Assembly (NCBI RefSeq): GCF_001984035.1
Contig: NZ_CP019449.1
Span: 2,914,001-2,978,000 of the forward strand
Origin: Sphingopyxis sp. QXT-31
GTDB taxonomy: Bacteria; Pseudomonadota; Alphaproteobacteria; Sphingomonadales; Sphingomonadaceae
DNA length: 64,000 bases
Reading direction: 5' to 3'
The notes beneath the pieces were generated by a model that saw only the letters and a list, made by a program, of their open reading frames with translations, did not search any database and was not told the origin of the DNA. Made by a program: the position numbers and the translations under genes. This document shows positions 1 to 9,530 of this stretch, piece by piece. The stretch's first letter is position 1, and every line of letters begins with the position of its first letter.

Positions 1-1327
<1,327 letters not shown>

Positions 1328-1380
1328 AAGGGCGGCGATAGGGAAGTTGAGGGCGGGACGAAACCCCTGTCCTGATTTCC

Positions 1381-1456
1381 GTTCGTGTCGAGCGAAGTCG
1401 AGACACCCCGAAGGCGCGCACGATCGATGGGCATCTCGACTTCGCTCGATGCGAAC
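1381..1456. repeat. Imperfect inverted repeat, 28-nt arms (intergenic stem-loop)
   Basis: Arms at 1381-1408 and 1429-1456 match at 24 of 28 positions around a 20-nt spacer. Both arms carry the core TCGAGCGAAGTCGAGA or its complement. Two of the four mismatches become G-U pairs in RNA from one strand and the other two in RNA from the opposite strand. It lies between the antiporter stop and the recQ start, so it may be a transcription attenuator or a dispersed sphingomonad repeat. It has no T-tract, so it is not called a terminator. Confidence 0.7.
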
Positions 1457-1465
1457 GGTTTTCCC

Positions 1466-3103
1466 TTAGGCCAGCGTCAGCATCGCCCGTTCCGCCATCC
1501 GCGCCGCGGTCTCGCGTTCGGCCATCACGACATGATCCGCGCCGCGCCGCACCAGGTCGGCGACCTCCTCGTCCGAATGCGCGCGTGCGACGATCACCAG
1601 CTTCGGGTTGATCGCGCGCGCCTTGCGCACCACCGCGCCTGCCTCGACCCCCTCGGGGATCGCTATCAGCAAGGTCGCGGCGTCCTCGATCCCCGCCTGG
1701 CGCAAGATGCTCTCCTTGGTCGCGTCGCCGACGATCACCGTCGCGCCGGCCGCCCGGGCCGCCGCCGCCATGTCCTTCTGGTCCTCGATCACCGTCAGCC
1801 CCTCGCCGCGGCCACAGATCAAGGAGCCGATATGGCTGCCGACGCGGCCATAGCCGATCAGCACCACGCCCGCGTTGCACGCCGCGTCGGCCGCGGCCTG
1901 CGCCCTGTCGTCCAACAAAGGTTCCGCGGTGCGGATGCGCTTGACCATCAGGGTGAAGAAGATCGGGTTGAACAGGATCGACAGCAAGGCACCCGCGAGG
2001 ATCAGGTCGCGCCCGGTTTCGGGCAGCACCTCCAGCCCGACGCCGAGCCCTGCTAGGATGAACGAGAATTCGCCGATCTGCGCCAGGCTGACCGACACGG
2101 TCAGCGCGGTCTGGTTGGGATGGCCGAAGGCGCGGACCAGTGCATAGGCGGCGATCGACTTGCCGAAGACGATGATCGCGACCGTCGCGAGCACCGGCCC
2201 GGGCTGCTCGACCAGCACCTTGGGATCGAAGAGCATGCCGACCGACACGAAGAAGAGCACCGCAAAGGCATCGCGCAGCGGCAATGTCTCCTCGGCGGCG
2301 CGGCGCGACAGCTGCGTCTCGCCGAGGATCATGCCCGCGAAGAAGGCACCCAGCGCAAAACTCACATCGAAGATCACCGCCGCGCCGAACGCCACCCCCA
2401 AGGCGATCGCGAGCACCGCGAGGCGGAAGAGCTCGCGCGATCCCGAATGCGCGACCCAGTGGAGCACCCAGGGCAAAACCCGCCGCGCGACCAGGAACAT
2501 GAAGGCGCCGAACCCCACGACCTTGACCAGCACGATCCCCGCCGACTGCAGCAGCGCCGCGCTTCCGCCTTCGTCGCCGAGGTCGCCGAACATCGCGGGC
2601 AGCAGCACCAGCGCGAGCACCATGACCAGATCCTCGACGATCAGCCAGCCGACCGCGATCCGCCCCTTCTCGGTCTCGACCATGTCGCGCGCCTGCAGCG
2701 CGCGCAGCAGCACCACGGTCGAGGCGACCGACAGCGCCAGCCCGAAGACCGCGCTCCCTTCGATCGACCAGCCGAGCCACAGCCCGAGCATTATGCCCAG
2801 CGCGGTCGCGACCGCGATCTGCAGCACCGCACCGGGCACCGCGATCCGGCGCACCGACAGCAGATCTTTCAGCGAAAAGTGGAGGCCCACCCCGAACATC
2901 AGCAGGATCACCCCGATCTCGGCGAGCTGCATCGCAAGCCCGGTGTCGGCGACGAACCCCGGGGTGAAGGGACCCACCATGATCCCCGCGAGCAAATAGC
3001 CCGCGATCGGTGAAATCCGCAGCCGGTGCGCAAGCGCGCCCATCAGGAACGCCACCCCTAGTCCGGCGACCACGGTGCCGATCAATGTCGTGTCGTGCGG
3101 CAT
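1466..3103 (-). CDS. KefB/YbaL-type monovalent cation:proton antiporter with TrkA-N domain
   Basis: A 545-residue inner-membrane CPA2-type antiporter expected to exchange K+ or Na+ for protons. Residues 1-390 form about a dozen hydrophobic segments with the acidic pair in LIVEDL (about 154-159). From about residue 411 there is a cytosolic Rossmann TrkA-N/RCK domain with GYGRVGSH and an acidic strand end, which normally binds NAD(H) and gates the channel part. This order matches E. coli YbaL/KefB/KefC. No KefF/KefG ancillary gene is adjacent. Start ATG 3103 is the first in frame. Family is secure; ion preference is not. Confidence 0.9.
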   Translation of the reverse strand: MPHDTTLIGTVVAGLGVAFLMGALAHRLRISPIAGYLLAGIMVGPFTPGFVADTGLAMQLAEIGVILLMFGVGLHFSLKDLLSVRRIAVPGAVLQIAVATALGIMLGLWLGWSIEGSAVFGLALSVASTVVLLRALQARDMVETEKGRIAVGWLIVEDLVMVLALVLLPAMFGDLGDEGGSAALLQSAGIVLVKVVGFGAFMFLVARRVLPWVLHWVAHSGSRELFRLAVLAIALGVAFGAAVIFDVSFALGAFFAGMILGETQLSRRAAEETLPLRDAFAVLFFVSVGMLFDPKVLVEQPGPVLATVAIIVFGKSIAAYALVRAFGHPNQTALTVSVSLAQIGEFSFILAGLGVGLEVLPETGRDLILAGALLSILFNPIFFTLMVKRIRTAEPLLDDRAQAAADAACNAGVVLIGYGRVGSHIGSLICGRGEGLTVIEDQKDMAAAARAAGATVIVGDATKESILRQAGIEDAATLLIAIPEGVEAGAVVRKARAINPKLVIVARAHSDEEVADLVRRGADHVVMAERETAARMAERAMLTLA

Positions 3104-3191
3104 GACCCTTGCCTAGGAGGCAGGGGCGCCGGGGGTCAAGTTGTGCGGCGCAAAAAGATCATCCGAATGGCAGCGGATTGGCCCACAAAAG

Positions 3192-5216
3192 CTAGGCCAC
3201 CGCCACCGCAGCCCCGCCCGCGACGTCGCGGCCCGGCCGCCCGATCAGAAAGCCCTGCGCCTCGTCACAGCCTTCGCGGCGCAGCACGTCGAGCTGCTCG
3301 GCGGTTTCGATCCCCTCGGCCAGGATCGGAATGGAGAGGCTCTTGCCGAGCGCGAGCACCGCGCGGAGGATCGCGGTGGACTGGATATTGCCTTCCAGCT
3401 CGGCGGCGAAGAAGCGGTCGAGTTTGATCTTGTCGAAGGGAAAGGCGCGCAAGGTCTCGAGCGACGAATAGCCGGTCCCGAAATCGTCGAGCGCCACCCC
3501 GACGCCGAGCGCCTTGATCTGGCGCAGCACGTGCAGCGCGCGCTCGCGGTCGGCGATGATCGCGGTCTCGGTCAGCTCGATCTCGAGCCGCCGCGGCGGC
3601 AGCCCGCTGTCGAGCAGGATCTGGTGGAACAGCCGCGGCAGGTCGGCGTGCGACAGCTGCAGCGGCGAGACATTGACCGCGACCTTGGTCCGGTGCGGCC
3701 AGCCCGCGGCGTCGGTGCAGGCGCGGCGCAGCACCCATTCGCCGAGTGTCAGGATGAAGCCGTTCGCCTCGGCGATCGGAATGAAGACCGTCGGCGGGAT
3801 CGGCCCGCGCAAAGGATGCGTCCAGCGCAGCAGCGCCTCATAACCGGTGACCGCACCGCTCGTGACCGAGGTCTGGACCTGATAATGCACGTCGAGCTGG
3901 CCGCGGTCGATCGCGCGGCGGAGGTCCGCGGCGAGCTCGCGCTGGTCGCGGATCGCCTCGTCGAGCGACGAATCATAATGGAGCGGCACGGGCGCCGAAT
4001 CGGCCTTGGCGCGGTACATCGCGAGGTCGGCGTTGTTCGCCAGCATGTCGGCATTGGCGGCGTCGTCGGGGAAGACCGCGATGCCGATGCTCGCGCCCAG
4101 CCGCGCCTCGAATTCCTCGAACGCCAGCGGCGCCTTCAATTCGGCGTCGAGCCTTGCCGCGAAGGCCGCAATCTGTGCGCGGTCGGTAAAGCGCTTCAAT
4201 GCGACGAACTCGTCGCCGCCCAGCCGCGCGACGAACTCGTCCAGCCCCAGCGAGCCGCGCAGCCGCTGCGCGATGCGCACCAGCACCGCGTCGCCCGCCT
4301 TGTGGCCGTGGACGTCGTTGACCTCCTTGAAGCGGTCGAGGTCGATCGCGCACAGCCCGACGCGCTCGCCGCTCTCGCGCGCGATGTCGATCTGGCGCCC
4401 CAGTTCCTCGCGGAACGCGACGCGGTTGGGCAGCCCGGTCAGGCTGTCGTTCATCGCCATGCGCGTCATTTCGCGCAGCGCGTCAGAGCGCGTCTGGCGG
4501 TCGAGCATCGCGGCGAAGACGCCCGCGGCGATCACGATCCCGCCGACCAGCACCGTCGCCAGCGCCAGCGCGTTGAACCCCTCGGGGCGCAGCGGCGTCT
4601 CATCCAGCGCCATTGGGGTGATGCGCATCGCGGTCATCGCGAGGAAGTGGAGCAGCGCGATCGCCGCGACGATCAGCGCGGTCGCGACGGGCACGCGGTG
4701 GCGCACCGCGCGGCGCGTGCGTAGCAGCGCGACCGCCGCCGCTGCCAGCCCGACCCCGCTGACGATCGCCGCGATCACATAATTCATGTCCCACTGGACG
4801 ATGCCGTCGACGCGGTACGCGATCATGCCGGTGAAATGCATCGCCGCGATCGCGCCGCCGAACAAGGCGCCGCCCAGCCAGCCCCATGCGTCGTGCCGCC
4901 CCCAGGCGGCGACCGTGAAGCCGGCGAAACAGCCGACCATCGCGACCATCAGCGACGCGATGGTCAGCACCGGGTCGAGCGTCACCGGCGCCTTCGCCTC
5001 GAAGGCGAGCATCGCGACGAAATGCGTGCACCAGATCGTCGCGCTCGCCGCGACCGAGATGAGGAAGGCCCAGGCAAAGCCCTGCCCGCGCGGCGCCCCG
5101 CGCGCGCGCTCGAACATCTGGACGATGGCAAAGGCCCCGACGCCGCAAATCAGCACCGCCAGCGCGACGAGCCACGGGTCATGCTCGACCGCGATGCACA
5201 TGGCCAGCCTGATCAA
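3192..5216 (-). CDS. MHYT-GGDEF-EAL cyclic-di-GMP turnover protein
   Basis: A 674-residue membrane sensor with both diguanylate cyclase and phosphodiesterase domains. The N-terminal MHYT module has THFVAML (about 64-70), MHFTGMIAY (about 126-134) and LHFLAM (about 189-194) inside seven membrane segments; MHYT is thought to bind copper and sense O2, CO or NO. GGDEF is intact (333-337), but the arginine of the inhibitory RxxD site seems absent. The EAL domain is intact (EAL at 460-462, DDFGTGYS about 577, EGIE about 634). Both activities therefore look possible. The upstream 306 bp hold a 14-bp palindrome. Confidence 0.92.
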   Translation of the reverse strand: MIRLAMCIAVEHDPWLVALAVLICGVGAFAIVQMFERARGAPRGQGFAWAFLISVAASATIWCTHFVAMLAFEAKAPVTLDPVLTIASLMVAMVGCFAGFTVAAWGRHDAWGWLGGALFGGAIAAMHFTGMIAYRVDGIVQWDMNYVIAAIVSGVGLAAAAVALLRTRRAVRHRVPVATALIVAAIALLHFLAMTAMRITPMALDETPLRPEGFNALALATVLVGGIVIAAGVFAAMLDRQTRSDALREMTRMAMNDSLTGLPNRVAFREELGRQIDIARESGERVGLCAIDLDRFKEVNDVHGHKAGDAVLVRIAQRLRGSLGLDEFVARLGGDEFVALKRFTDRAQIAAFAARLDAELKAPLAFEEFEARLGASIGIAVFPDDAANADMLANNADLAMYRAKADSAPVPLHYDSSLDEAIRDQRELAADLRRAIDRGQLDVHYQVQTSVTSGAVTGYEALLRWTHPLRGPIPPTVFIPIAEANGFILTLGEWVLRRACTDAAGWPHRTKVAVNVSPLQLSHADLPRLFHQILLDSGLPPRRLEIELTETAIIADRERALHVLRQIKALGVGVALDDFGTGYSSLETLRAFPFDKIKLDRFFAAELEGNIQSTAILRAVLALGKSLSIPILAEGIETAEQLDVLRREGCDEAQGFLIGRPGRDVAGGAAVAVA

Positions 5217-5522
5217 AACCCCACCTTCCGACGCAGAGGCCCTGCCGGAATAGGTCCGGGCCGGAGCGGATGTGGCGGTAATTGCTTACAAATTTGTAAA
5301 TTTTGTTGACGGTGGGGAGGGCAAATCCTCCAGCGCGCCACTCTTTTTGCAGTCCGGCTGTTAAGCCCGAAGGAAGTTTTCGCGCGCGCCGTGCCGAAAC
5401 CCGCCGACACAATTGCGGGTGCGCTTATTTGACGTGATTTGGGACTCGCCTGATTGGTGTTTCAAACCAACTATCCCGATAAGCGCAGCATAAGCATGTT
5501 TGCGTAGACCTGAAGCACATAG
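5217..5522. other. Gap between SIR2-like and MHYT genes
   Basis: No coding region is supported. The stretch is visibly richer in A+T than the flanking genes and includes the presumed promoter region of the MHYT-GGDEF-EAL gene and the tail of the low-GC islet. Its one clear structure is the perfect 14-bp palindrome at 5286-5299. Confidence 0.5.
5286..5299. promoter_or_regulatory. Perfect 14-bp palindrome, candidate operator
   Basis: TTACAAATTTGTAA is its own reverse complement and lies about 70 bp upstream of the MHYT-GGDEF-EAL start, where a dimeric repressor or activator could act. Length and symmetry suit a helix-turn-helix dimer. No regulator is assigned. Confidence 0.35.
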
Positions 5523-6554
5523 CTACGCCGAGATTGTGCGCCAGTTTTCCCGAAAGAGGTCCGAGCAAGTTCCGTTGTGCAGCACTAAGCCTTCCACGCC
5601 CTCCGGCAAATTGAACATTCCTCGTATTTGGCGCTCAATCTGGCGCTGTTCGTTCTCAGGCAAATTATAGACGGTAGCTAGCACTCGCTCAGCTCCAGAA
5701 TCGGCTGGCCGGATGATATCCATATTTGGCGCGTGGAATGCGAATCCAAGGAATATGACCTGATCTACATCGGTAAGCGTGTTGCGAATTTGAGCAAGCG
5801 CCACTGCGTCATCGATTCTCTCACTGAACGTACGAATTTGCTCCACCAATCCCGCATATTGAGCATTTTCAGTGCCGCCAAATGACACCCCGCCATTTGC
5901 GACCTCCCATGGAAGAGAGGACACCCGACCATAGGGATGCATGATACGAAGCGACTTGGTCAATTCACGCGCTTCGTCGAGAGTTATGCCCCAGGAGGTA
6001 GCTAATGAAAACGGAAGGAAGTGCTGAAGAGCGCGGTCATAATTGAAACAAATAATAGAAAGGTTCTCAAAAACTTCTTTAGCTCGGCGACGTGGTATAT
6101 TTTCAACCAAGATTTGACCGAAGCGCCCATACCAAGTGTGCGCCAATGCCCCTATGTTGATAGAATCCGGCCTATCTCGCGGAGGCATTAATAGACTATC
6201 TCTTTCGGCCTGAAGAATTGACCTAAGAATTGCCAATTTCCCGCATATAGCAACGCGATCGTCGTCGTCATGCTGTTCAATGATGTTATCTATCGACAAA
6301 CCTAGAATGCTCGCATCCCTGATTCGCCAAGCGGCAGCCAAATATTTGTTGTAATCCGCACCGTACTGACGGTCTGGCATCAAATCACGTAACGCCTCAG
6401 AAATTTTATAGTCTCCGCTGTTTAGGCGGTTCCCCATTTCGAAGCGGATATCCAGAATTTTTCGGATTTCCTTAAGCAAGCCTTGTCCGTCCGGAAATTT
6501 CGCTTCGCAGCTCGCACCGGCGCCAACCACCAAAGCGGTCTTAGATCGAAACAT
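5523..6554 (-). CDS. SIR2-like family protein (putative NAD-consuming, possible defence gene)
   Basis: A 343-residue protein with the pattern of bacterial SIR2-like NAD-binding domains: GAGAS (11-15), the SIDNIIE segment (87-93), FNYDR (170-174; Asn and Asp of the active site), HPYG (206-209; likely catalytic His) and FLGFAFH (268-274). Relatives with this domain act in anti-phage systems such as Thoeris ThsA and DSR by depleting NAD+; that role here is inference. No second effector domain or transmembrane segment is visible. Composition is anomalous: positions 6181-6240 hold 24 G+C of 60. It follows the Atm1-type transporter stop by 12 nt, with AAGGGG before its ATG. Confidence 0.8.
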   Translation of the reverse strand: MFRSKTALVVGAGASCEAKFPDGQGLLKEIRKILDIRFEMGNRLNSGDYKISEALRDLMPDRQYGADYNKYLAAAWRIRDASILGLSIDNIIEQHDDDDRVAICGKLAILRSILQAERDSLLMPPRDRPDSINIGALAHTWYGRFGQILVENIPRRRAKEVFENLSIICFNYDRALQHFLPFSLATSWGITLDEARELTKSLRIMHPYGRVSSLPWEVANGGVSFGGTENAQYAGLVEQIRTFSERIDDAVALAQIRNTLTDVDQVIFLGFAFHAPNMDIIRPADSGAERVLATVYNLPENEQRQIERQIRGMFNLPEGVEGLVLHNGTCSDLFRENWRTISA

Positions 6555-6566
6555 GCGGATTCCCCT

Positions 6567-8381
6567 TCATACCGTCCCCTCCTCCTTCTCCGCCTGCTGC
6601 CTAGCCCACATGTCGGCATAGAGCCCGCGCATCCGCAGCAGCTCTTCGTGCGTCCCCGTCTCCGCCACACGGCCACGGTCGAGCACGATGATCCGGTCGG
6701 CGTTGACCACCGTCGACAGCCTATGCGCGATCACCAGCGTCGTGCGGCGCTCCGCAATTCGCTCCAAAGTCGCCTGGATCGCCGCCTCGGTGCGGCTGTC
6801 GAGGGCGCTCGTCGCTTCGTCGAGGATCAGGATCGGCGGGTTCTTGAGCAGAGTGCGCGCGATCGCGACGCGCTGTTTCTCGCCGCCCGACAGCTTCAGC
6901 CCGCGCTCGCCGACCTCGGTGTCATAGCCCTGCGGCAGGATCGAAATGAAACCGTCGATCGCCGCGCCCTCGGCCGCCGCCGCGATCGCCTCGGCGCTCG
7001 CATCGGCGCGGCCATAGGCGATGTTATAGCCGATGCTGTCGTTGAACAGCACCGTGTCCTGCGGGACGATGCCGATCTCGGCGCGCAGGCTCGCCTGCGT
7101 CACCTGCGAAATATCCTGCTCGTCGATCGTGATGCGCCCGCCCTGCGGGTCGTAGAAGCGGAAGAGCAGCCGCGCGATCGTCGACTTGCCCGCGCCCGAC
7201 GGCCCGACGATGGCCACCGTCTCGCCCGCCCCCGCGGCGAAGCTGACGCCGTTCAGGATCGTCCGGTCGGGCTCGTAACCGAACACCACATTCTCGAACG
7301 CCACCGCGCCGCCGTTCACGACGAGCGGCCAGGCGCCGTCGGCGTCGCGCACCTCGGGCGGGGTGTCGATCAGGCGGAACATCGCCTCCATGTCGATCAG
7401 CCCCTGGCGGATCACGCGATAGACCATGCCGAGCATGTCGAGCGGGCGGAACAGCTGCGCGAGCAATGTGTTCACCAGCACCACGTCGCCGACCTTATAC
7501 TCGCCGATCGACCAGCCCCACACGGTATAGGCCATCGCCCCCGCCATCGCGGCGTTGGTGATGAAGCTCTGCCCGATGTTGAGCCACGCCAGGCTGTTCT
7601 CGCTCTTCACCGCGGCCTTGGCATATTGGTCGGCGACGTCGCGATAGCGCGCCGCCTCGCGTTCCTCGGCGCCGAAATATTTGACCGTCTCGTAATTGAG
7701 CAGGCTGTCGACACTGCGCCCGACGGTCAGCGTGTCGAGGTCGTTCATGCGGACGCGCAGCGCATTGCGCCAGTCGGTCACCTTGCGCGTGAAGATGATG
7801 TAGAGCACCACCATCAGCGCGGTCGCGCTGGCGAGCCCGAAGCTGAACTTGGTCCAGAAGATGATCAGCACCGCGGCAAGCTCGATCACCGTCGGCGCGA
7901 TGTTGAAGAGCAGGAAATAGAGCATCGTGTCGATGCTCTTCGTCCCGCGCTCGATTACCTTGGTCACCTCGCCGGTGCGCCGCGCGAGGTGGAAGCGCAG
8001 GCTCAGCGCATGGAGGTGGGTGAAGGTCGCGATCGCCAGCTCGCGCGTCGCATCCTGCCCGACGCGCTCGAACACGACGTTGCGCAGATTGTCGAACAGC
8101 ACCCCGGCGAAGCGTGCGCCGGCATAAGCGAGCACCAGCCCGATCGCGAGCGCCACCCCCTCCTGCATCCCCCGCGCCATCTTGTCGATCGCCGCGCCGT
8201 AGAGGAAACCCATCGACAGCTGCACGCCCTTCGACGCGAGCACGATGAGCGCGGCGGCGACGATGCGGACCTTGTGCCCGCCGTTCCCCGCGGGCCACAG
8301 ATAGGGAAGGAAGCGCCGCAGCGTCGCGAGGACGGGCGGCTCCTTGGCCGCCTCGGCGGAAGTGGACGTATCGGGCGGCAT
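6567..8381 (-). CDS. Atm1/HMT-type ABC exporter (fused TMD-NBD)
   Basis: A half-transporter of 604 residues, close in length to Novosphingobium NaAtm1 (608), the structurally known exporter of glutathione-conjugated metals. Six membrane helices span roughly 35-325, with the Atm1 phrase NYETVKYFGAEE (about 229-239). The nucleotide-binding domain has Walker A GPSGAGKS (393-400), signature LSGGEKQR, Walker B LILDEATS and switch IAHRLS. I chose the internal Met at 8381 over the longer frame from 8432 because the extra 17 residues look unstructured and the length then fits. Likely substrates are glutathione-metal or sulfur compounds. Confidence 0.9.
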   Translation of the reverse strand: MPPDTSTSAEAAKEPPVLATLRRFLPYLWPAGNGGHKVRIVAAALIVLASKGVQLSMGFLYGAAIDKMARGMQEGVALAIGLVLAYAGARFAGVLFDNLRNVVFERVGQDATRELAIATFTHLHALSLRFHLARRTGEVTKVIERGTKSIDTMLYFLLFNIAPTVIELAAVLIIFWTKFSFGLASATALMVVLYIIFTRKVTDWRNALRVRMNDLDTLTVGRSVDSLLNYETVKYFGAEEREAARYRDVADQYAKAAVKSENSLAWLNIGQSFITNAAMAGAMAYTVWGWSIGEYKVGDVVLVNTLLAQLFRPLDMLGMVYRVIRQGLIDMEAMFRLIDTPPEVRDADGAWPLVVNGGAVAFENVVFGYEPDRTILNGVSFAAGAGETVAIVGPSGAGKSTIARLLFRFYDPQGGRITIDEQDISQVTQASLRAEIGIVPQDTVLFNDSIGYNIAYGRADASAEAIAAAAEGAAIDGFISILPQGYDTEVGERGLKLSGGEKQRVAIARTLLKNPPILILDEATSALDSRTEAAIQATLERIAERRTTLVIAHRLSTVVNADRIIVLDRGRVAETGTHEELLRMRGLYADMWARQQAEKEEGTV

Positions 8382-8457
8382 GCGCGGCCTATGTAGGGTG
8401 GCGGGGGTGTCGCGCCAAGCGCGGTTGGCCAAGCCTTCGGGCGCAGTGCCATTTTAG

Positions 8458-8680
8458 TTTCACGCAAAGGCGCAAAGGCGCGAAGAAAAAAGAAAGAAAA
8501 AGGGACTCACACGAAGACACAAAGAGGGCGGCGCACGCAGCGGGCGCGGTACCAGGCTCGCGCCAAGCGCCTTGATAAGGTCGCCTGCGGCGACGGGCCG
8601 ACGTCCGCGGGCTTGGCGCGCCCTCTTTGTGTCTTTGTGAGAAATTTCTTTTTCGCGCCTTTGCGCCTTTGCGTGCGATT
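8458..8680. repeat. Large nested palindromic repeat (copy 1)
   Basis: Three nested inverted pairs: outer arms 8458-8491 and 8647-8677 (CACGCAAAGGCGCAAAGGCG and its near-complement), middle arms 8506-8530 and 8619-8641 (GACACAAAGAGGGCG and its complement), and an inner pair near 8561-8569 and 8611-8619 (GCGCCAAGC/GCTTGGCGC). The outer arms resemble those at 20041-20219. This kind of repeat is often mistaken for coding sequence; no gene is called inside it. Confidence 0.75.
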
Positions 8681-8687
8681 CTTTTCT

Positions 8688-8840
8688 CTACCGCGAATCG
8701 CGATACCCCGCCCGCCGCAGCAGGCGGTCGATCAGCCGCCGTTCGTCGGGGGTCGGCCCCGCCAGTTCCTGATGATCCGGCGCATCGACGCGCCGACCGA
8801 ACAAGGGACGCCGCGGGGGGACGAGGGGGGAGAAGCGCAT
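8688..8840 (-). CDS. Small hypothetical protein (50 aa)
   Basis: A short basic open frame on the same strand as lptA and about 105 nt beyond it. It reads MRFSPLVPPRR at the start and ends PDERRLIDRLLRRAGYRDSR, which looks like a genuine amphipathic C-terminal helix rather than a random frame. An AAAAGG purine run lies 8 to 10 nt before the ATG. It ends just before the palindromic repeat, in the place where lptB would sit in many proteobacteria, but it has no ABC ATPase feature. Function unknown; its reality is uncertain. Confidence 0.4.
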   Translation of the reverse strand: MRFSPLVPPRRPLFGRRVDAPDHQELAGPTPDERRLIDRLLRRAGYRDSR

Positions 8841-8945
8841 GGGGCCTGCCTTTTGCCGGGCGGCGTCGCCCCCGGCGCCGCAGATGGTCTGGTCCCTGCG
8901 CTCCTGTCTGTCAGCCCATGGTTGCCGCGGCGTAAAGCGGCGTGG

Positions 8946-9530
8946 TTACTGCTTTCTTTCGGGTACCGTGAAGGTGCCCGTCACGCGCCCGCCGCTTCCT
9001 GGCACGACATTGCCGTCGGGCCCGCGCGCCGCGCCGCGGCCGTCGACCGTCGCGCGCCCCGAATTGAGGTCGATCACCAGCCGCCCGCCGTTCAGGCGAT
9101 TGCCGCGCTGGGTCAGCTGAACGTTGCCGACCATCGTGATCAGCCGCCGGTCGAGGTCGTAGATCGCGACATTGCCCGAAGCACGCTCGTCACCCTTGGT
9201 CACCACGACGCCGCCGGTCGCGTCGAGCCGGTTGACGTCGGTGCCGCCCTGGCGGCTGTAGGCGACGGTCATCCGCTGCGACGTGACGACCATCCCCGCC
9301 TGCGTCACGCGCACGCCCCCGGCCAGGATCACGCGGTCGGCGCGGTCCTGCACCTCGATGCTGCCCGCGTCGAAATCGACCGGCGCATTGCTGTTGTGGT
9401 TGGCGAGCGCCTGCGCCTGCGCCGCGTCGCCGCCCGCGCCCGCCGACAGGATCGCCAGGCTGGTCAGCGCGAAGCTGGCGCCCGCGATCAGCAGGCTCGA
9501 CCGCCCGAAAAAGCGCGGCGATGACGTCAT
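8946..9530 (-). CDS. lptA: LptA/OstA family LPS transport periplasmic protein
   Basis: A 194-residue periplasmic bridge protein that passes lipopolysaccharide from LptC to the outer-membrane LptD complex. A signal-like hydrophobic segment (about 13-30) precedes an OstA/LptA beta-jellyroll domain (about 50-165) with the alternating repeats typical of the family (DRVILAGGV, NRLDATGGVVV, LITMVGNVQLTQRG). Its start overlaps the lptC stop by 4 bases (9527-9530), so the pair is translationally coupled. The usual third member, lptB, does not follow. Confidence 0.92.
   Translation of the reverse strand: MTSSPRFFGRSSLLIAGASFALTSLAILSAGAGGDAAQAQALANHNSNAPVDFDAGSIEVQDRADRVILAGGVRVTQAGMVVTSQRMTVAYSRQGGTDVNRLDATGGVVVTKGDERASGNVAIYDLDRRLITMVGNVQLTQRGNRLNGGRLVIDLNSGRATVDGRGAARGPDGNVVPGSGGRVTGTFTVPERKQ

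Noticed and set aside
3141..4724. A 527-codon forward frame opposite the MHYT-GGDEF-EAL gene
   Set aside because: Low-complexity antisense frame; the reverse strand has complete GGDEF and EAL motifs.
5523..8381. A known two-gene defence system formed by the SIR2-like gene and the ABC exporter
   Set aside because: The exporter is a standard Atm1-type housekeeping transporter and no described system pairs these; kept only as a hypothesis in the findings.
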